From Lineus longissimus (Eukaryota; Nemertea; Pilidiophora; Heteronemertea; Lineidae): a DNA stretch of 64,000 bases. Of the stretch, positions 43,257 to 55,500 are shown in pieces. A program made the position numbers and the translations under genes. Position 1 is the stretch's first letter, and every line of letters begins with the position of its first letter. The notes under the pieces were generated by a model. That model made no database searches and was not told the DNA's origin. It saw only the letters and a list, made by a program, of their open reading frames with translations. The DNA lies in contig NC_088309.1 in the NCBI RefSeq assembly GCF_910592395.1, positions 22,198,599-22,262,598 on the forward strand. Direction: 5' to 3'.

Positions 43257-46083
43257 TCAGCTTTTTCCTTTCTTAAACCGTTGCCTTGCGGCTGCCTGGC
43301 CACTTCTCCGACGGTGTCTTTCCTCCTTGTTACTGGGAGGGACATTGCCAGGCTCATTACATTCTTTCCCATCTTTAGGACCCTTGTCAAAGTCTGAAAA
43401 AGGACCATTAATACTTCAGCCTTTAAAACGAATAAGACAAAACTATTGACATCATGTAACAACTGCATAGTGACTAGTTTTACATTTACTTAATGAATTA
43501 AGGTTGTAGTTTCCATCACCATCATCAGAAATGGCATCTTGGTCCATACAATGAACGTGTACATGGACCTTTTCCATCACTATAAGTATAACCATAAAAC
43601 AATAAGGTTTCATGTTTCCCAAAACAGTTTTAAACCATGTTCTAATATGACACAGTAATCTTTATTATTGGTTTGTGGGCCTTTTAGATTTGTTTACCTT
43701 TTAACAAGTCATGGGGCGGCTCTAAAAGAGATTTCTTCTGAGAATCCATCATTGACCTGAAAATTGGACAAAGAAGAAGAAGATGAGACAGGGCACAGTT
43801 TTCAGCTTGTCTGAACAGTTTCGGAAATCTAAAATTGGTGATGGCAAGAAATTGGTTACTTTCACAGCAAGGATGCCACTATGTTCTGTAACTTAATGGT
43901 TAATACAAAGATCCTTGATTGTCTTTTGGCTTGTTTAAATCACAAAAATTAATTGAAAAACAGAAGGAATCTTTATGCTAATACATTATGCTCGATTTCA
44001 AGACAACTGTAAATAATACTTACTTATAACCACATGTGACACCATAGCCTATCCCAGAAAATACCAGCACCAGCAGAACTTTTAGGACAATGTACTGAAA
44101 TAGAACAGAATAGTCCTATGGTTTTCAAGAATATATGGTACATCATATGTACAACAAGACATGGTTCAAATCATATATCGACACAGAAAATACACACAAA
44201 TACTATACTTAATCTTACATCCCGGTGTCCTCATTTCAATCAGCCAAACAGATGCCTCTAGAGTGGGGTTATTTCAGGTCAAATTCAGCTTTTGGAAAAG
44301 GGTAAATGGCGGGCTCAGTTTAGCCCAAACAAGACCCACCATATCTCTTACCTGAATTGAAGGTTGCTTAGTGAGTAGATGATCCGCGAGAACAATACAT
44401 GATCCAATAAGAAATCCGGTTCCGATTCCTTTTCTGGGTAAATATTTCTCAGCTGTAATATGATAAGAGAATGATAACTAACAAGTAGTCTCAGAATTTC
44501 AGTTTACCAAATTTCAGACACCTGGATGCGACTTTTTCCAAAGCAATCAAGTCTAGTTCGAATTTTATCCTTTTAATATTCTAGCCCTTAATTCACATCT
44601 TGAAAACTCTTGAATTATCCCACAACCATGCACCAACCAATAACCAATTCTTACAGAAGGGTTATTGATACTGCAGAGGATACGAGATGCAGATATTCAA
44701 AATAGCTACTTGCCTTTCCGCAATTTTGTGAGTTCCACTGCTGCTTTGTGTTTTGCTTTCTGTAACCCCTCGTCTTCAGGGTCATATAGAAGTCCAGTTT
44801 CATACGACATCAGAGCGTGCCAATAATGTTCAGCAGCTGCCTCAACTTCTCCTTTTCTGAAGTAACCCTAAAGGAAGGCAAAAATGTCTTCATTTGTATT
44901 TAAAGGAAATGGTGTGCGTGTGAATATGTTTAATTAAATCCTGTTTTTAGATGCAGGCTAGACAGAGTGCTATATTAGAAGTCAGCTTTCCTGGAGAGTT
45001 TCACCATGAAGGCCCAGAGCTTTGTGGTCAGGATGGTTACCTTTGGCCATTTTGGCTGCATTTTGATGACAGTCTTTGCATCTTCTAGAGCATGATAGTG
45101 CTGCTCCATCTTTAAGAAAGCCAATGAGCGATTACTGTACAAAAGGTGATTGTTAGGGTCCATCTTGAGGGCATGACTGTAGTGCAAAACAGCCTCAGCA
45201 AACTTCTGTTCCTTGACACAGTCATTTCCCTTCTTCTTAAGTTCTTCAGCCTGAAATCAAAACAAAGATCAATCCCATTGGTAAAATGAAATTATCATGA
45301 TCACGAGAAATAAACAAAGGTAGGATGCATCAGTATATAGTATACTGATTTGGAAATCTATGTAAATCATGAAGGATCGGATACAAAAGCAACTAAACAG
45401 GAACAAAATCATAGAGTAAAACCTCTTTATTCAGGATGAGCCTGGCATTGACAATTATTGACATGATTTATGAGATGAAGTACCATGATTACATGACTGC
45501 ATTTCAGTTTGAAGTCCACTATATGGCATTGAAACAAATGTTCTTATACCTCTGGATGCATTTTGGAGTTCTAATGATTTCACAAATTGGCTTGATCAGT
45601 TATTTACTGCATGGTTGGTGTAGACTGGAAAAGAAAGTGAGCGATAAGAGTATTAACGAAAACATGGTATTGGTTTGAAACCCTGCAGACTTTTTGTTTG
45701 CTGCTGGCTTGTTGTTCCCGAGTTTTGCTGTGGCCCTTTACAACATCCTCTTACTGACAATGTACCTGAGGCATATAGTTCGTTACCGTACTGACTACGG
45801 GACTGATTGGTGGTGAATTTTCAAAATCAAAATCAGGACTTATTCTCAATTTCTCTTACTGTTGTCAAAATTCAGATAAATTTCTGTTCGACTAAGACTT
45901 CCAAAATGTCAAAGCAACTGTCTTTGATCACTGATAATTACTCACTCTCTAGAGTACCAGTGACCACAATGTAAGATTGTGGTCCACAATGTAAGATACC
46001 TGCACTGATATGAATCTTACCTTATCTAGAAGACCAAAAACAATATTTTTTCTCCCTTTTTTACTGTTTATGGGCGCAGACAT
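43257..46083 (-). CDS. TPR protein with two C-terminal membrane segments, unassigned
   Basis: Eight exons: 46083-46021, 45250-45041, 44867-44714, 44452-44352, 44094-44024, 43756-43698, 43579-43490, 43393-43257; 294 aa, all phases consistent. The TPR part (residues 22-142) is STI1/HOP-like: AEELKKKGNDCVKEQKFAEA, YSNRSLAFLKMEQHYHALED, WPKGYFRKGEVE. Two hydrophobic stretches follow, FLIGSCIVLADHLL (exon 4) and VLKVLLVLVFSGIGYGV (exon 5), then a charged tail ending in a basic cluster (RHRRRSGQAAARQRFKKGKS). This suggests an organelle-membrane-anchored Hsp70/Hsp90 co-chaperone, but I do not recognise a named orthologue. Intron 3 has a GC donor (AAAG-GCAAGT). Its ATG is 40 bp from the divergent PTCD2 ATG. 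Confidence 0.85.
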
Positions 46084-46123
46084 GTTTTGATCATGTGACC
46101 GCAGTTTTTGGGGAAAATCCATC
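46084..46123. promoter_or_regulatory. 40-bp gap between divergent start codons (TPR gene / PTCD2)
   Basis: Only 40 bp lie between the two ATGs. The gap contains TCATGTGACC (46091-46100), an M-box/E-box-type element. Either both 5' UTRs are very short, or the transcripts overlap in antisense through each other's first exons. Confidence 0.6.
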
Positions 46124-49100
46124 ATGGCGCACGTGTTTCGAAGATCTTGCATTTTCAAAAAAAACATTGGTTCATTCACAGAATTCTTATGGACATATTC
46201 TCCAATTTCTGCTACTGTCGGTTAGTTATCGTACTAATGAATCCATAAGTTATCTTATATTCAACATTACCACGTTCAATCGGGTAGAAAATTCACGTTT
46301 ATAGTGATGAATCTCTCATCTAGTAGTTTACTTTAAAGTCAGTAGGTGGCAGCACTGTAAAGTGAAGACGGTTTCTGCTTTGGTTGTGACTGGATGTGAT
46401 TGGAGACTACACTGTACAGTGCTCACAAGTTGGCTGCATGAAGTCTGCAAACCAAATATTTCGTGAGGGCATTCAATCAGAATAACATGGATTTTAGAGT
46501 GGTTATATATAGAAAGTTTTCCAAGTCACATCCTATTTCATGTTGTGATGTTTTGTTCGATGTGACTTGATCATTTGTTGATGCAATGATTTATTCTTAT
46601 ACCAAGTCCAAGGAACCCTTTTAATTATCTTTATTATGGTTTTCTAGGAAGAAGATTCCTCTTTAGTGATGAATTTTTAGGGCTTGAGAGTTACAGGCGG
46701 CAGAGGGTGGTAACCCTGGAAAAAACCGGCAGCTCAAAAGGTGAGCTTGTTGATGTACTCCTCCTAGCTTTGGGAATATGTGACGTAGGAAGGACAATAG
46801 GATGGCAGGGGAATAGGCCAGGTCCAACAAATTTGAATCTGGAGCTGACATGAAGACAATGTCACAACCACACCCCTGTTCTCGTTTTGACAGAGTTGGG
46901 GAGGTTGATTGGAAGTTTCCGGTGGGAGGTTGGAGGAGCAAGTTATATTGTTTGTTTGGTATTTTAATTCCCCAATTTTTAAAGGTGTTTGGGAAGAAAA
47001 ACAAATGCAATAACCTTAATCAAACGTTTCATGTTCTGTGGCACTTTGTCAAAGATTTTGATGGCAAAAGGAATCAGTTTTTTAAGGTGTTCTCGTTTGA
47101 AACATTTTTTTCCAATTTCAGCTGAATTTAGTTCTATGCTAAAACGTTCTATGGAAAAGACAAACATAGTGTTCACAGATGACCTGAAGACGATGGTCTT
47201 TCAAGCCGAGAGCGACGAAGATTTGAAAACTACAATAGAAATGATCAAAAGGTATGCTAAATGAAAGCTGTAAACATAAGCAGTCTGCTAGATTCAGTAA
47301 AGGAGATCATGTGATTGTGGAATGATAATTTTGTAAGACATAGTACAAAAAAGTTACTTACTGTATCAAAATAATGTTTTTTTCAGATTTAAGAGGGCAC
47401 GGTGTGGCTTGTATTTCAACTTGAAACTCATGCGAGACTGGGTTGTGACTTAAATGTCTTCTCATAAGTTGTGAGATCGGATGTGAACAATGACAGTCAT
47501 GCAGAAGCCATTATGGACAACGGTAAAACTGCAGAAAATCTGCAGTAAATTCAAATCCAGTGAACAGATTGAACTTTCTGGTGTTATGATATTTTTATGT
47601 TTATTTTTAGTTATGCTCAACAGACACGCCACAGTTATAGTACATTCAGCTTTGGTCCGGTCGTGATGAGAATGTTCTATTATTTAAAGAGACCGGATCT
47701 TGCTCTGGATTGCTTTAAAGATGAGGTAAGGAACTCTTACTGTGAAAAAATCAGTACTTAATTTGATTAGCTATGCTTGAGGTGATCTTCTTAAAAACAA
47801 AAACAAAATTTATGACTGCAGTGTGCATACACCATGTCTATCACATTTCTCTCTACATTTTTAGCATTTAGAGAATTTCTTCGACCAAAGATCAAGTCAT
47901 TTGGTGCTATTGGATATGTTGTTAGTCAGTGGCCATTATAGTGACCTCCTAGATGTCTACAGCTCCGTCAAAGCGAAATACTTGGGCACTGATAAATATC
48001 CAAATGATTGTACTACCCTGGCATTAGCAGCTTTGTATAAAGTGGTGAGTTTTTTTATACTGGATGTGTTGGATTTGTGAACTGCTCCTCAGTGACAAGA
48101 AAATGGAATGTTAAGGCATCAGTTTCTATCAATCATGCATTTCAACAAATTTGTCTTGCCTGGGAAATCTGCAGCCTGAAGGTCCATACATGTATATCAC
48201 ACAACAATGTTCATTTTGTATAAAGACTTTCTAACCTTACTGACTGTTTCAGAATACACCAGAAGCATTTAAGACCGCCCTTGAGTTATTACAAGAGTTA
48301 GGAGAACATTCCAGTGTGGTCGTTCCAGCCAGAGCATTGGCATTTGCTGCATACTTTGCTTTAGGACAGGTATGTTGTTTGTTTGAGTTGACCTGGTTCG
48401 AGGTTCGAGACCTGCATCTATTTGCATTCAAAAAGCAAGATGTGTTTAATACATTCTTCTGATTCGTTTCTAGGGGAAGCCTGATGTCTGCCTTGAAATC
48501 CTAGAGAGCCAAAATGAGGAAAAGTTTGTTGCATGTCTTAACATGAAGGTAGGTTCAGATAAAGCAAGCATAAATTTAAGGATGAGAGTCTCACGATAAT
48601 GCTTGGTCAGCAGTTAGAATTTTTCATTGTTTTTGTAAGGCCTCGACCAACAGCCAAATTAGATCCTATTTCCTCTCGGAGTTGATAAAGTGGTCTCTTG
48701 ATTGATACCCCAAATGGTGTTGATATACATGTAGACACATATTTGGACTACTCATTAAACTACTACATTGGATTTTTTACTGCCATTTCTTTAGTAATTC
48801 TTTTTTTCAGGCGATGGCAAAAGCAGACCTTGACTTGGTAGAAGAAGCCATAGCGTTAATTACCAGTTTATTGTATAAGGATATTCCAGACTATATCAAG
48901 ATAAGGCAGGAAATCTTCCCTGAAACAGTAAGTATATCAACATACTTATTTAAATCAGACATAAACTTGTGGAGAGTGGTGAATTAGCATTATTTGTTTG
49001 ATTACCAATGAATCGATCGATGAAAGTAGAAATGTTGACTGTCAAGTGCAAAGATGTTGTGCATTGTAACTAGTTTTCAAGGCTGTTTGATTTAAAGTGC

Positions 49101-49494
49101 TTTACGCACCATAAAACACTCCTCAACAAGTATAAAATGCCTACATGTAGGACAAAAGTTGGGGGTTAGAGTATTCACTTGAACTATCTTAAGTTAGGAC
49201 TCATTGACTGATTGCCTTCATTTGTGGTTTCAGGTAGAAAAGATTACCAAAGCCGTGGAAAGAAGAAACAAATCTGAAGTCACTCATAAATTTCAAATCG
49301 TACTGAAAGACTTAGAGCGGAGGCAACACCTTACATTTCAGACATTCGAAGACTTTATTTTTGAACCTATCGTGAGAAAATTGGCGATGAAAGGTGGATT
49401 TAAATACAGACAGAGAGGAAATATGCAGAGACAGGCGGACTATATCAACAGTTTAACACCGCGGAAACGTGTGGGTTTAAGCGATTTAGAATAG
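46124..49494 (+). CDS. PTCD2: PTCD2, mitochondrial pentatricopeptide-repeat protein
   Basis: Nine exons: 46124-46220, 46648-46740, 47122-47251, 47611-47725, 47865-48044, 48253-48369, 48474-48548, 48811-48927, 49234-49494; 394 aa (human 388). The basic, Ser-containing N-terminus (MAHVFRRSCIFKKN) fits a mitochondrial presequence. Matches to human PTCD2 run throughout: SYSTFSFGPVVMRMFYYL, CFKDEHLENFFDQRSSHLVL, LLDMLLVSGHYSDLLDVY, and later ALAALYKVNTPEAFK and ALAFAAYFALGQ. The C-terminal exon is basic and ends PRKRVGLSDLE. PTCD2 in mouse affects cytochrome b mRNA processing in mitochondria. Confidence 0.93.
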
Positions 49495-49649
49495 TAATTT
49501 TTGCTGCTACATGGAGATACACCTGTGATCCCCGTAACTTGTTGGCTAATCATCCTTTAAAACGGACATTGATGAGGATGAGAAAGAAGTTGACAAATCT
49601 TTATGTGCCATTTGAGGGCTGCTTGAAAATTGTGATAAAGACATTTAGA

Positions 49650-49655
49650 AATAAA
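49650..49655 (+). terminator. Poly(A) signal, PTCD2
   Basis: AATAAA 155 bp past the PTCD2 stop codon. Confidence 0.6.
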
Positions 49656-50940
49656 TGGATTCAGCTGATACTCTTTGTTTCAATTTTTTCACCTTATGGT
49701 TGATTTGAGTGAGATGATGATGTGAGTGATTGGCCTACAGGGAACCACTGCACATACCAGCGATTCTGACAAATCGTCACTGCGCATAATTGCAATACTG
49801 ATAGCAGTTTATATCGATCAAGATGTGCCGAAACATGCATACTGATTTGACGGAGGAGTGGACTGGTGGTTACTCCTGATAGATTTGCGAATTGGGACAG
49901 ATCACAACATTCTCCCGAGACTGATGATCTGAGGATTCTTGATGAATTTGCAAACGGACGGTGTCGCAATGTCGACATTGGCAATGAAAACGAAATTTCC
50001 TGATCCATTTCCCAACCATTAGGATGGGATTGTCACAACTACTGATCGGCCAGTAAGTGCGACACTCTGATTAATTTTTTAATAGGCAGTCGCGGGAAGA
50101 CCAGCATGAGACCAGAATACCTTGGTTACTTTGTCAATAGGGCTATGCACCAAGGCCCGTTTGGACCAAGGGACTCCGTGGCAAGACAGACATGCCTCGA
50201 TTGATGGAATTTTTCAGTGTGGAAAACAAAGGCACCAGCTCAATGTAGAGAAAGACCAGTCAGTAGGTGCAAGTTACAAGGCACCAGTTCACAGAGGGAT
50301 GAAATCATCATGGATTTCCTCTCATGCTCGAATGTGAACTGCACGATATTCCCCCGAGTACAAGCCCATGACTTGTTTGATACGTAATCTACATGTATGT
50401 ACATGTACATGGACCACTTCAATTCAACTTGACAAAATTTGGGGAAGGCATATCCAAGTACCCCGATACATTTATCCAGCGACAGTGGGGTTTCTAACAC
50501 AGCTAAGTGTACAGGCAATACACAGCTAATTCCAATTCAACTGCGATTGGTTTTTTTGCAGAACATTAGGCGTCGAAATGTTGCCTTTCAGACAGCTGTC
50601 AGCCTGAAGCATAAAGTGAAAGTAGTCCGTTTCATCCTCCTCTGTTATTGTTGATACAAAATAATGTCGACTTAGACTTAGGGCTGGGAACTGATTGTCA
50701 ACTTGGGGTGAAATCCAGTCTCTGACAATGAATATTGTAACAGTGACTTACAGGAATGGTGGCCAAAGTCTGTCCAGGTTGATGATGCCTAAAACCTTGG
50801 TGATCATGATGCCACAAGTGTAACAGAACATAACCTGAAGGTAATGGCTGACTACAATCACGCAACATACAAATGTGCCATATCCATAACAGATCCACAT
50901 AAAAGAAACTAAAACGGATAGAAATCGTTCCTACAAAATC
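49656..50940. other. Convergent intergenic region, PTCD2 / cyclophilin
   Basis: No coding exon supported on either strand. Short frames on both strands lack family resemblance and splice signals. Confidence 0.4.
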
Positions 50941-50946
50941 TTTATT
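50941..50946 (-). terminator. Possible poly(A) signal, cyclophilin gene
   Basis: Minus-strand AATAAA 1.45 kb past the last cyclophilin stop (52398). It would give a long 3' UTR; nearer signals cannot be excluded. Confidence 0.35.
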
Positions 50947-52107
50947 CCTTTATGATTATATTCAGTGAACAATGATGACAGAAGTACAAAGTGTAATTCA
51001 ATGCATAGCACAATCTTCACAACATTTTTATAAATTCTTGGAATTTCCACATTGCAAAATATTTGAAACAAAGGTCCCTATTGACCAACATTCATCTTAT
51101 CCCGTGCACACAGTACTGCACTGATGTACCCTGGACTCATAGTATGTCAATTTAATGCAAGCAAAATGTTTAACGTACATGTAGGAAAGGAATTTTTGAT
51201 GTTCTTGGTCAATTCCATGACAGGCATGTTGTCATACATGTAGTTGTCAAAGTTGGCACATCAACTACAGATTAGTGGTAGATGCAACTAATGGGCACCA
51301 AATGGCAATGAAATTTTGTTTCTAATTTGTTACCGATAAATTTAAAGTTATTTCAAAAATATCTTCCCTCCCTCTTTGAAATGCTGACCTTTCAAGCACA
51401 ATTGGAATGTATCGATGGAGGCCTATTCAACATGAAGTTTTACAAACTATCAAGGAAACTAATTTCTGAGCAAATTTGTGATCTTACAGCCAACACATTG
51501 TTGCACCTTTTGTTTTCATCATATGTATGTGTATGTATGAATAAATTAAGTGACAGCTAGCAATAGCTGAGAATAACCAGCACACTACAACAATAACCAA
51601 CAAGAATTATTAATCTATTAATTCTTGTAATAACCAATAAATTTATATCTCACTTTTCATACAGCAACAAATAATGCAAAATTGTTCGCACATTCTGACG
51701 TCGTTGTCAAAGCATCAAAAAATAATTTCATTGCAATCATCTGAAAACCATTTCTGACAAATGAAAATTTTAATTATTCATTACAGAGGAAAATCAGTCT
51801 CTTCTTTCTGGTTGGCGTTTTTTCAAGTTCTGCGGCCAACAGATACCACTTGAAACCCCGTGCAAATTTTGGCACATTTACAGTCAAATATTTACACACC
51901 GCAAGCTCTTTGTGATGTGATAGACAGATGGGAGTCACAACCAAGGATGTTAAAACTACAAACCAAAGCAAGAAAAGGTAAAGCACAATACAGCGATGTT
52001 AACAAGGTGCCTCATTCTACTTCTAGCACAAAACTGACCTACATTCCAAACAACCATACTGACAATATTTTAATAAAGTTGAGGGTAGGAGTACAAATTC
52101 ATTTGAT

Positions 52108-52237
52108 CAAATCAGATTAGATCCCAGGCGGGGGTCAAAATACCTTACCAGTTTAGATCTTTTTAAAATTCAAATCAGATTAGATCCCAGACGGGGGTCA
52201 AAATACCTTACCAGTTTAGATCTTTTTCAAATTCGTC
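52108..52237. repeat. 63-bp tandem duplication in cyclophilin 3' UTR
   Basis: Two copies of ATCAGATTAGATCCCAG(G/A)CGGGGGTCAAAATACC... lie in direct tandem with about two differences, so it is very recent. Confidence 0.9.
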
Positions 52238-52397
52238 AACACATTTTTTTCTCTGTCTTGGATGCATGTCAAGACTTGAGCAAAAATGATTCTGATGGCA
52301 CATAGGATATTTTTTTCAAATAAATTTCTGAATGGTTTCACTTTTACAAATACACTGAGTACGGGTCTGAGAGTTGTGAAATATCTATTGTTAACAT

Positions 52398-52529
52398 CTA
52401 TTTTCTTCCTTCTTGCGCAATTGAAAATGATTCATCAACTTTAATGGATCCGCTCTTTTTAATGAGAACCTTCTTGACAGGTTTGTCACCAGTTGCTGTT
52501 GGCGTATTCTCAATCTTTCTTACCACGTC
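52398..52529 (-). CDS. PPIB: Cyclophilin B terminal exon, version b
   Basis: Acceptor TTTCTATTTTCAG, phase 0, 43 codons plus TAG. Reads [20 protein letters not shown] and ends [10 protein letters not shown]. The EVVRKVE-like start and IAxE end make it the closer match to vertebrate PPIB. Confidence 0.88.
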   Translation of the reverse strand, partial: DVVRKIENTPTATGDKPVKKVLIKKSGSIKVDESFSIAQEGRK

Positions 52530-55500
52530 CTGAAAATAGAAACTAGGCATTGAGTATACGTTGCATCAAGGGATAATGTCTTATCATCGAGTAATCATCA
52601 CATCATCGCTGGTCATGTTGATCTATCATGAAACTCGTTGAATAATGAATGAGGAAATCGCGTGACAGATCAAAAAGACTAATTGTTAATTCCAGACAGA
52701 TTGATATTTCATGAGACAACCAAACATGTATCACTTACTCAGTATTAGCAGAATTAATTCACCCTGGCAAATCAACGTCGCTTTAAGTATTTGAGAAAAT
52801 AAGTTATATCAAGGATCTTCTCAAGGTACTTAAGTGTTGTTTAATATTTCTACTTGTGGTGAGAATAATATTTACAGACAATGAAATACCAAGTAAACAC
52901 CACAACCGCAGCACCATTCTGCTGGTGTCAGACCCAGTGCCAAAGACGCATATATCTACAAGTCTTTTCAGGTCATTTGTACACAGGAGAATAGCATTTT
53001 TTCCCTATCAATACATGTATGGCAAGGTATGATTCAAGCAGACTGGTTCAAGGTCAAAAGGACATTATGGTACAAAAAGAAACCAAACCCTGAAGGACAA
53101 AGAGTGGACACTTATACTAGTAGTACATGTAGGAAGCAAAAACACTGTATGTAATTGCAGAAAATCTAAATGATTCATTGAAGAATTACAGGAAAAGTAT
53201 TCATTAGTTAATTTCATTTTTTTCTGAATGATGTGAAGTCCTTCAAGGTTTTATCAAAGAAACTGGATTCGAAAGAAGCATAAAATTAAGAGGTTCAGTA
53301 CTAGACAGAATCGGGCACTGGCTTTTTTTCCACATTGAACGGTTTGGGAACAGGAAGCGTCCCACAATTCTTTATGATAACTTTCTTGCTCGGTATATCC
53401 CGATTAGACACATCAGTATTTTCTATTTTTCTAACTACGCTCTGAAATTAAAGGTCAAAACAAGGTACTGAATTGTGTCTTTTATCAGTAAAACATAGTT
53501 GTGATAGTAAATGCTATCAAGAAAGCAATTGTCAGAACAAACAGAAACTATAAAAAAAATTTGATTCCTATATAAGTCAGTCAAATTTTGTTGATTTGGG
53601 GATATTTTATGAATCTAACTTCCCTGTACAATTTTATGCCAAAAATGGCTCCCCTTCCATTTTCAAATCCTAGAAGAAACACTTACATCTGCTGTTATTT
53701 CATTCGCTAGTGCAGTTACCATTCTAAAACATCAAATCTCAACTACTTGCTCACACTTCGCCAATACAATCCAAGGTCAGCAAAATGACCATCACAATGA
53801 TATAGTGACTCACCATGCCTTCGAGAACAGCTCCAAATACAACATGGCGTCCATCCAACCATGTAGTCTTGACCGTAGTGATGAAAAATTGCGATCCATT
53901 GGTATTTGGTCCAGCATTTGCCATTGACAACCAACCAGGGCCATAATGTTTCAGTTTGAAGTTCTCATCAGGGAATTTCATGGTCTTCACTCCACGCCCT
54001 GTAAGAAACAAAGTAAGCATTGAGGCCATCAGCATGATATGATTGTAGATACATGTACTATTACTAAACATAATCAAAATGTTACGGCAAAACAAATTTT
54101 CGAGTTAACTCATAAGCGAGCGTAGAAAATGATAAATTTCTTATATAAAACCACTTCACTACAGGATGTCACTACAGGTGTCTCGTGCTTTCTGCAGCAT
54201 CTTATGCAGCATTGACATAACGTCACACATCGGTTAAGCATTGTATTTAAAACTACCGTCGCGTGCACCGACCAATGTCACATTTGTATTGGTATTTTGA
54301 TACTGATAGAACAAGTACATGTCAATGTGTTAGTGGTATAGATAGTAGACAGAAGTTCTTAGGGTTCTTGAGGTGCAGTGCTGATGTATTTGATCAAGTG
54401 CAGGTGTTTATGTCAACCAGCAACATACCTCCAGTGCCATCATGGTTGGTAAAGTCACCGCCCTGGATCATGAAGTCCTTGATCACACGATGGAAGCCAG
54501 ATCCCTGGTAGGTCAACTTCACACCATTAGCCTCCTGGGAATAAGGGAATGAGTAACAGTGTTATATCACACATCGATGGTGAGACTAAGGATTTAGCGA
54601 GGATAGTTTTTTGGTGGAAAGTCAAAACAGTCCTCAAAAAGAGGTGCTGTAGCCATTAGCACTATCAGAGATAAATTCAGAACTAACGGCGGTATGGAAG
54701 AATAGATTTTTTATTTTGCATCTATAGAATCTAAAGGGAAGTAGTTTGAATAATCCACCATATCACAATGTTTTTTTGTTCAAACCTCCAAAACCATTCC
54801 CTAGAACGAAGTCCCCTCCTTGGATCATGAAGCCCTCAATGATCCGATGGAAGGGACTACCCTCATAGCTCAAACGAAGACCATCTACCACCTGCAATCA
54901 ATTTGAAAAAGTATGGAAAGACGGCTTAGCAACTGGGAGTTTTTATCCAGCTTTAATCATCACGTGGGGGATGATTTTCCCTGCTAGTAATAGCAGAATA
55001 GTAGTATGATAGTGAGGTCTAGATATCAAGCTACAGTCAACTTGGATGGACCTTCTCCGACTCCATCTGACAACCTCTTGGTTATTCCCAAGCTTCTATA
55101 ATATTCTATGCCAATAATCTCAATTGACTTCAATCCAAGGACGGACAAACGAAGTCTACCATTTAAGGAACAATCTTCTCAACATACCTCTGTGCCTTCA
55201 GCAATTGTCTTAAAATTTTCAACAGTTTTTGGTACAGTTTTTCCGAAGAGACCGATGACAATTCTTCCAACATCTTCTCCTCCTATGGTTATGTCAAAGA
55301 AAACCTGCAAGTGATTTTAAAATAATTTCAAAACTACAAAAATACACATTATACATAGTCTTAAAACTTAAGACGATAAAAGAAAAAAATACTTCAAAGA
55401 ATCCGATTGTCTCAGCCAATATACGTCTATGGTTCATTCGACTACATTATACACATTATACAGTCGAACCTCCCTTAGCGGACACCTCTCTATTATATTT

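Noticed and set aside
46663-47010. 115-codon minus-strand frame inside PTCD2 intron 2
   Set aside because: No splice signals or family match; it overlaps PTCD2 exon 2 in antisense.
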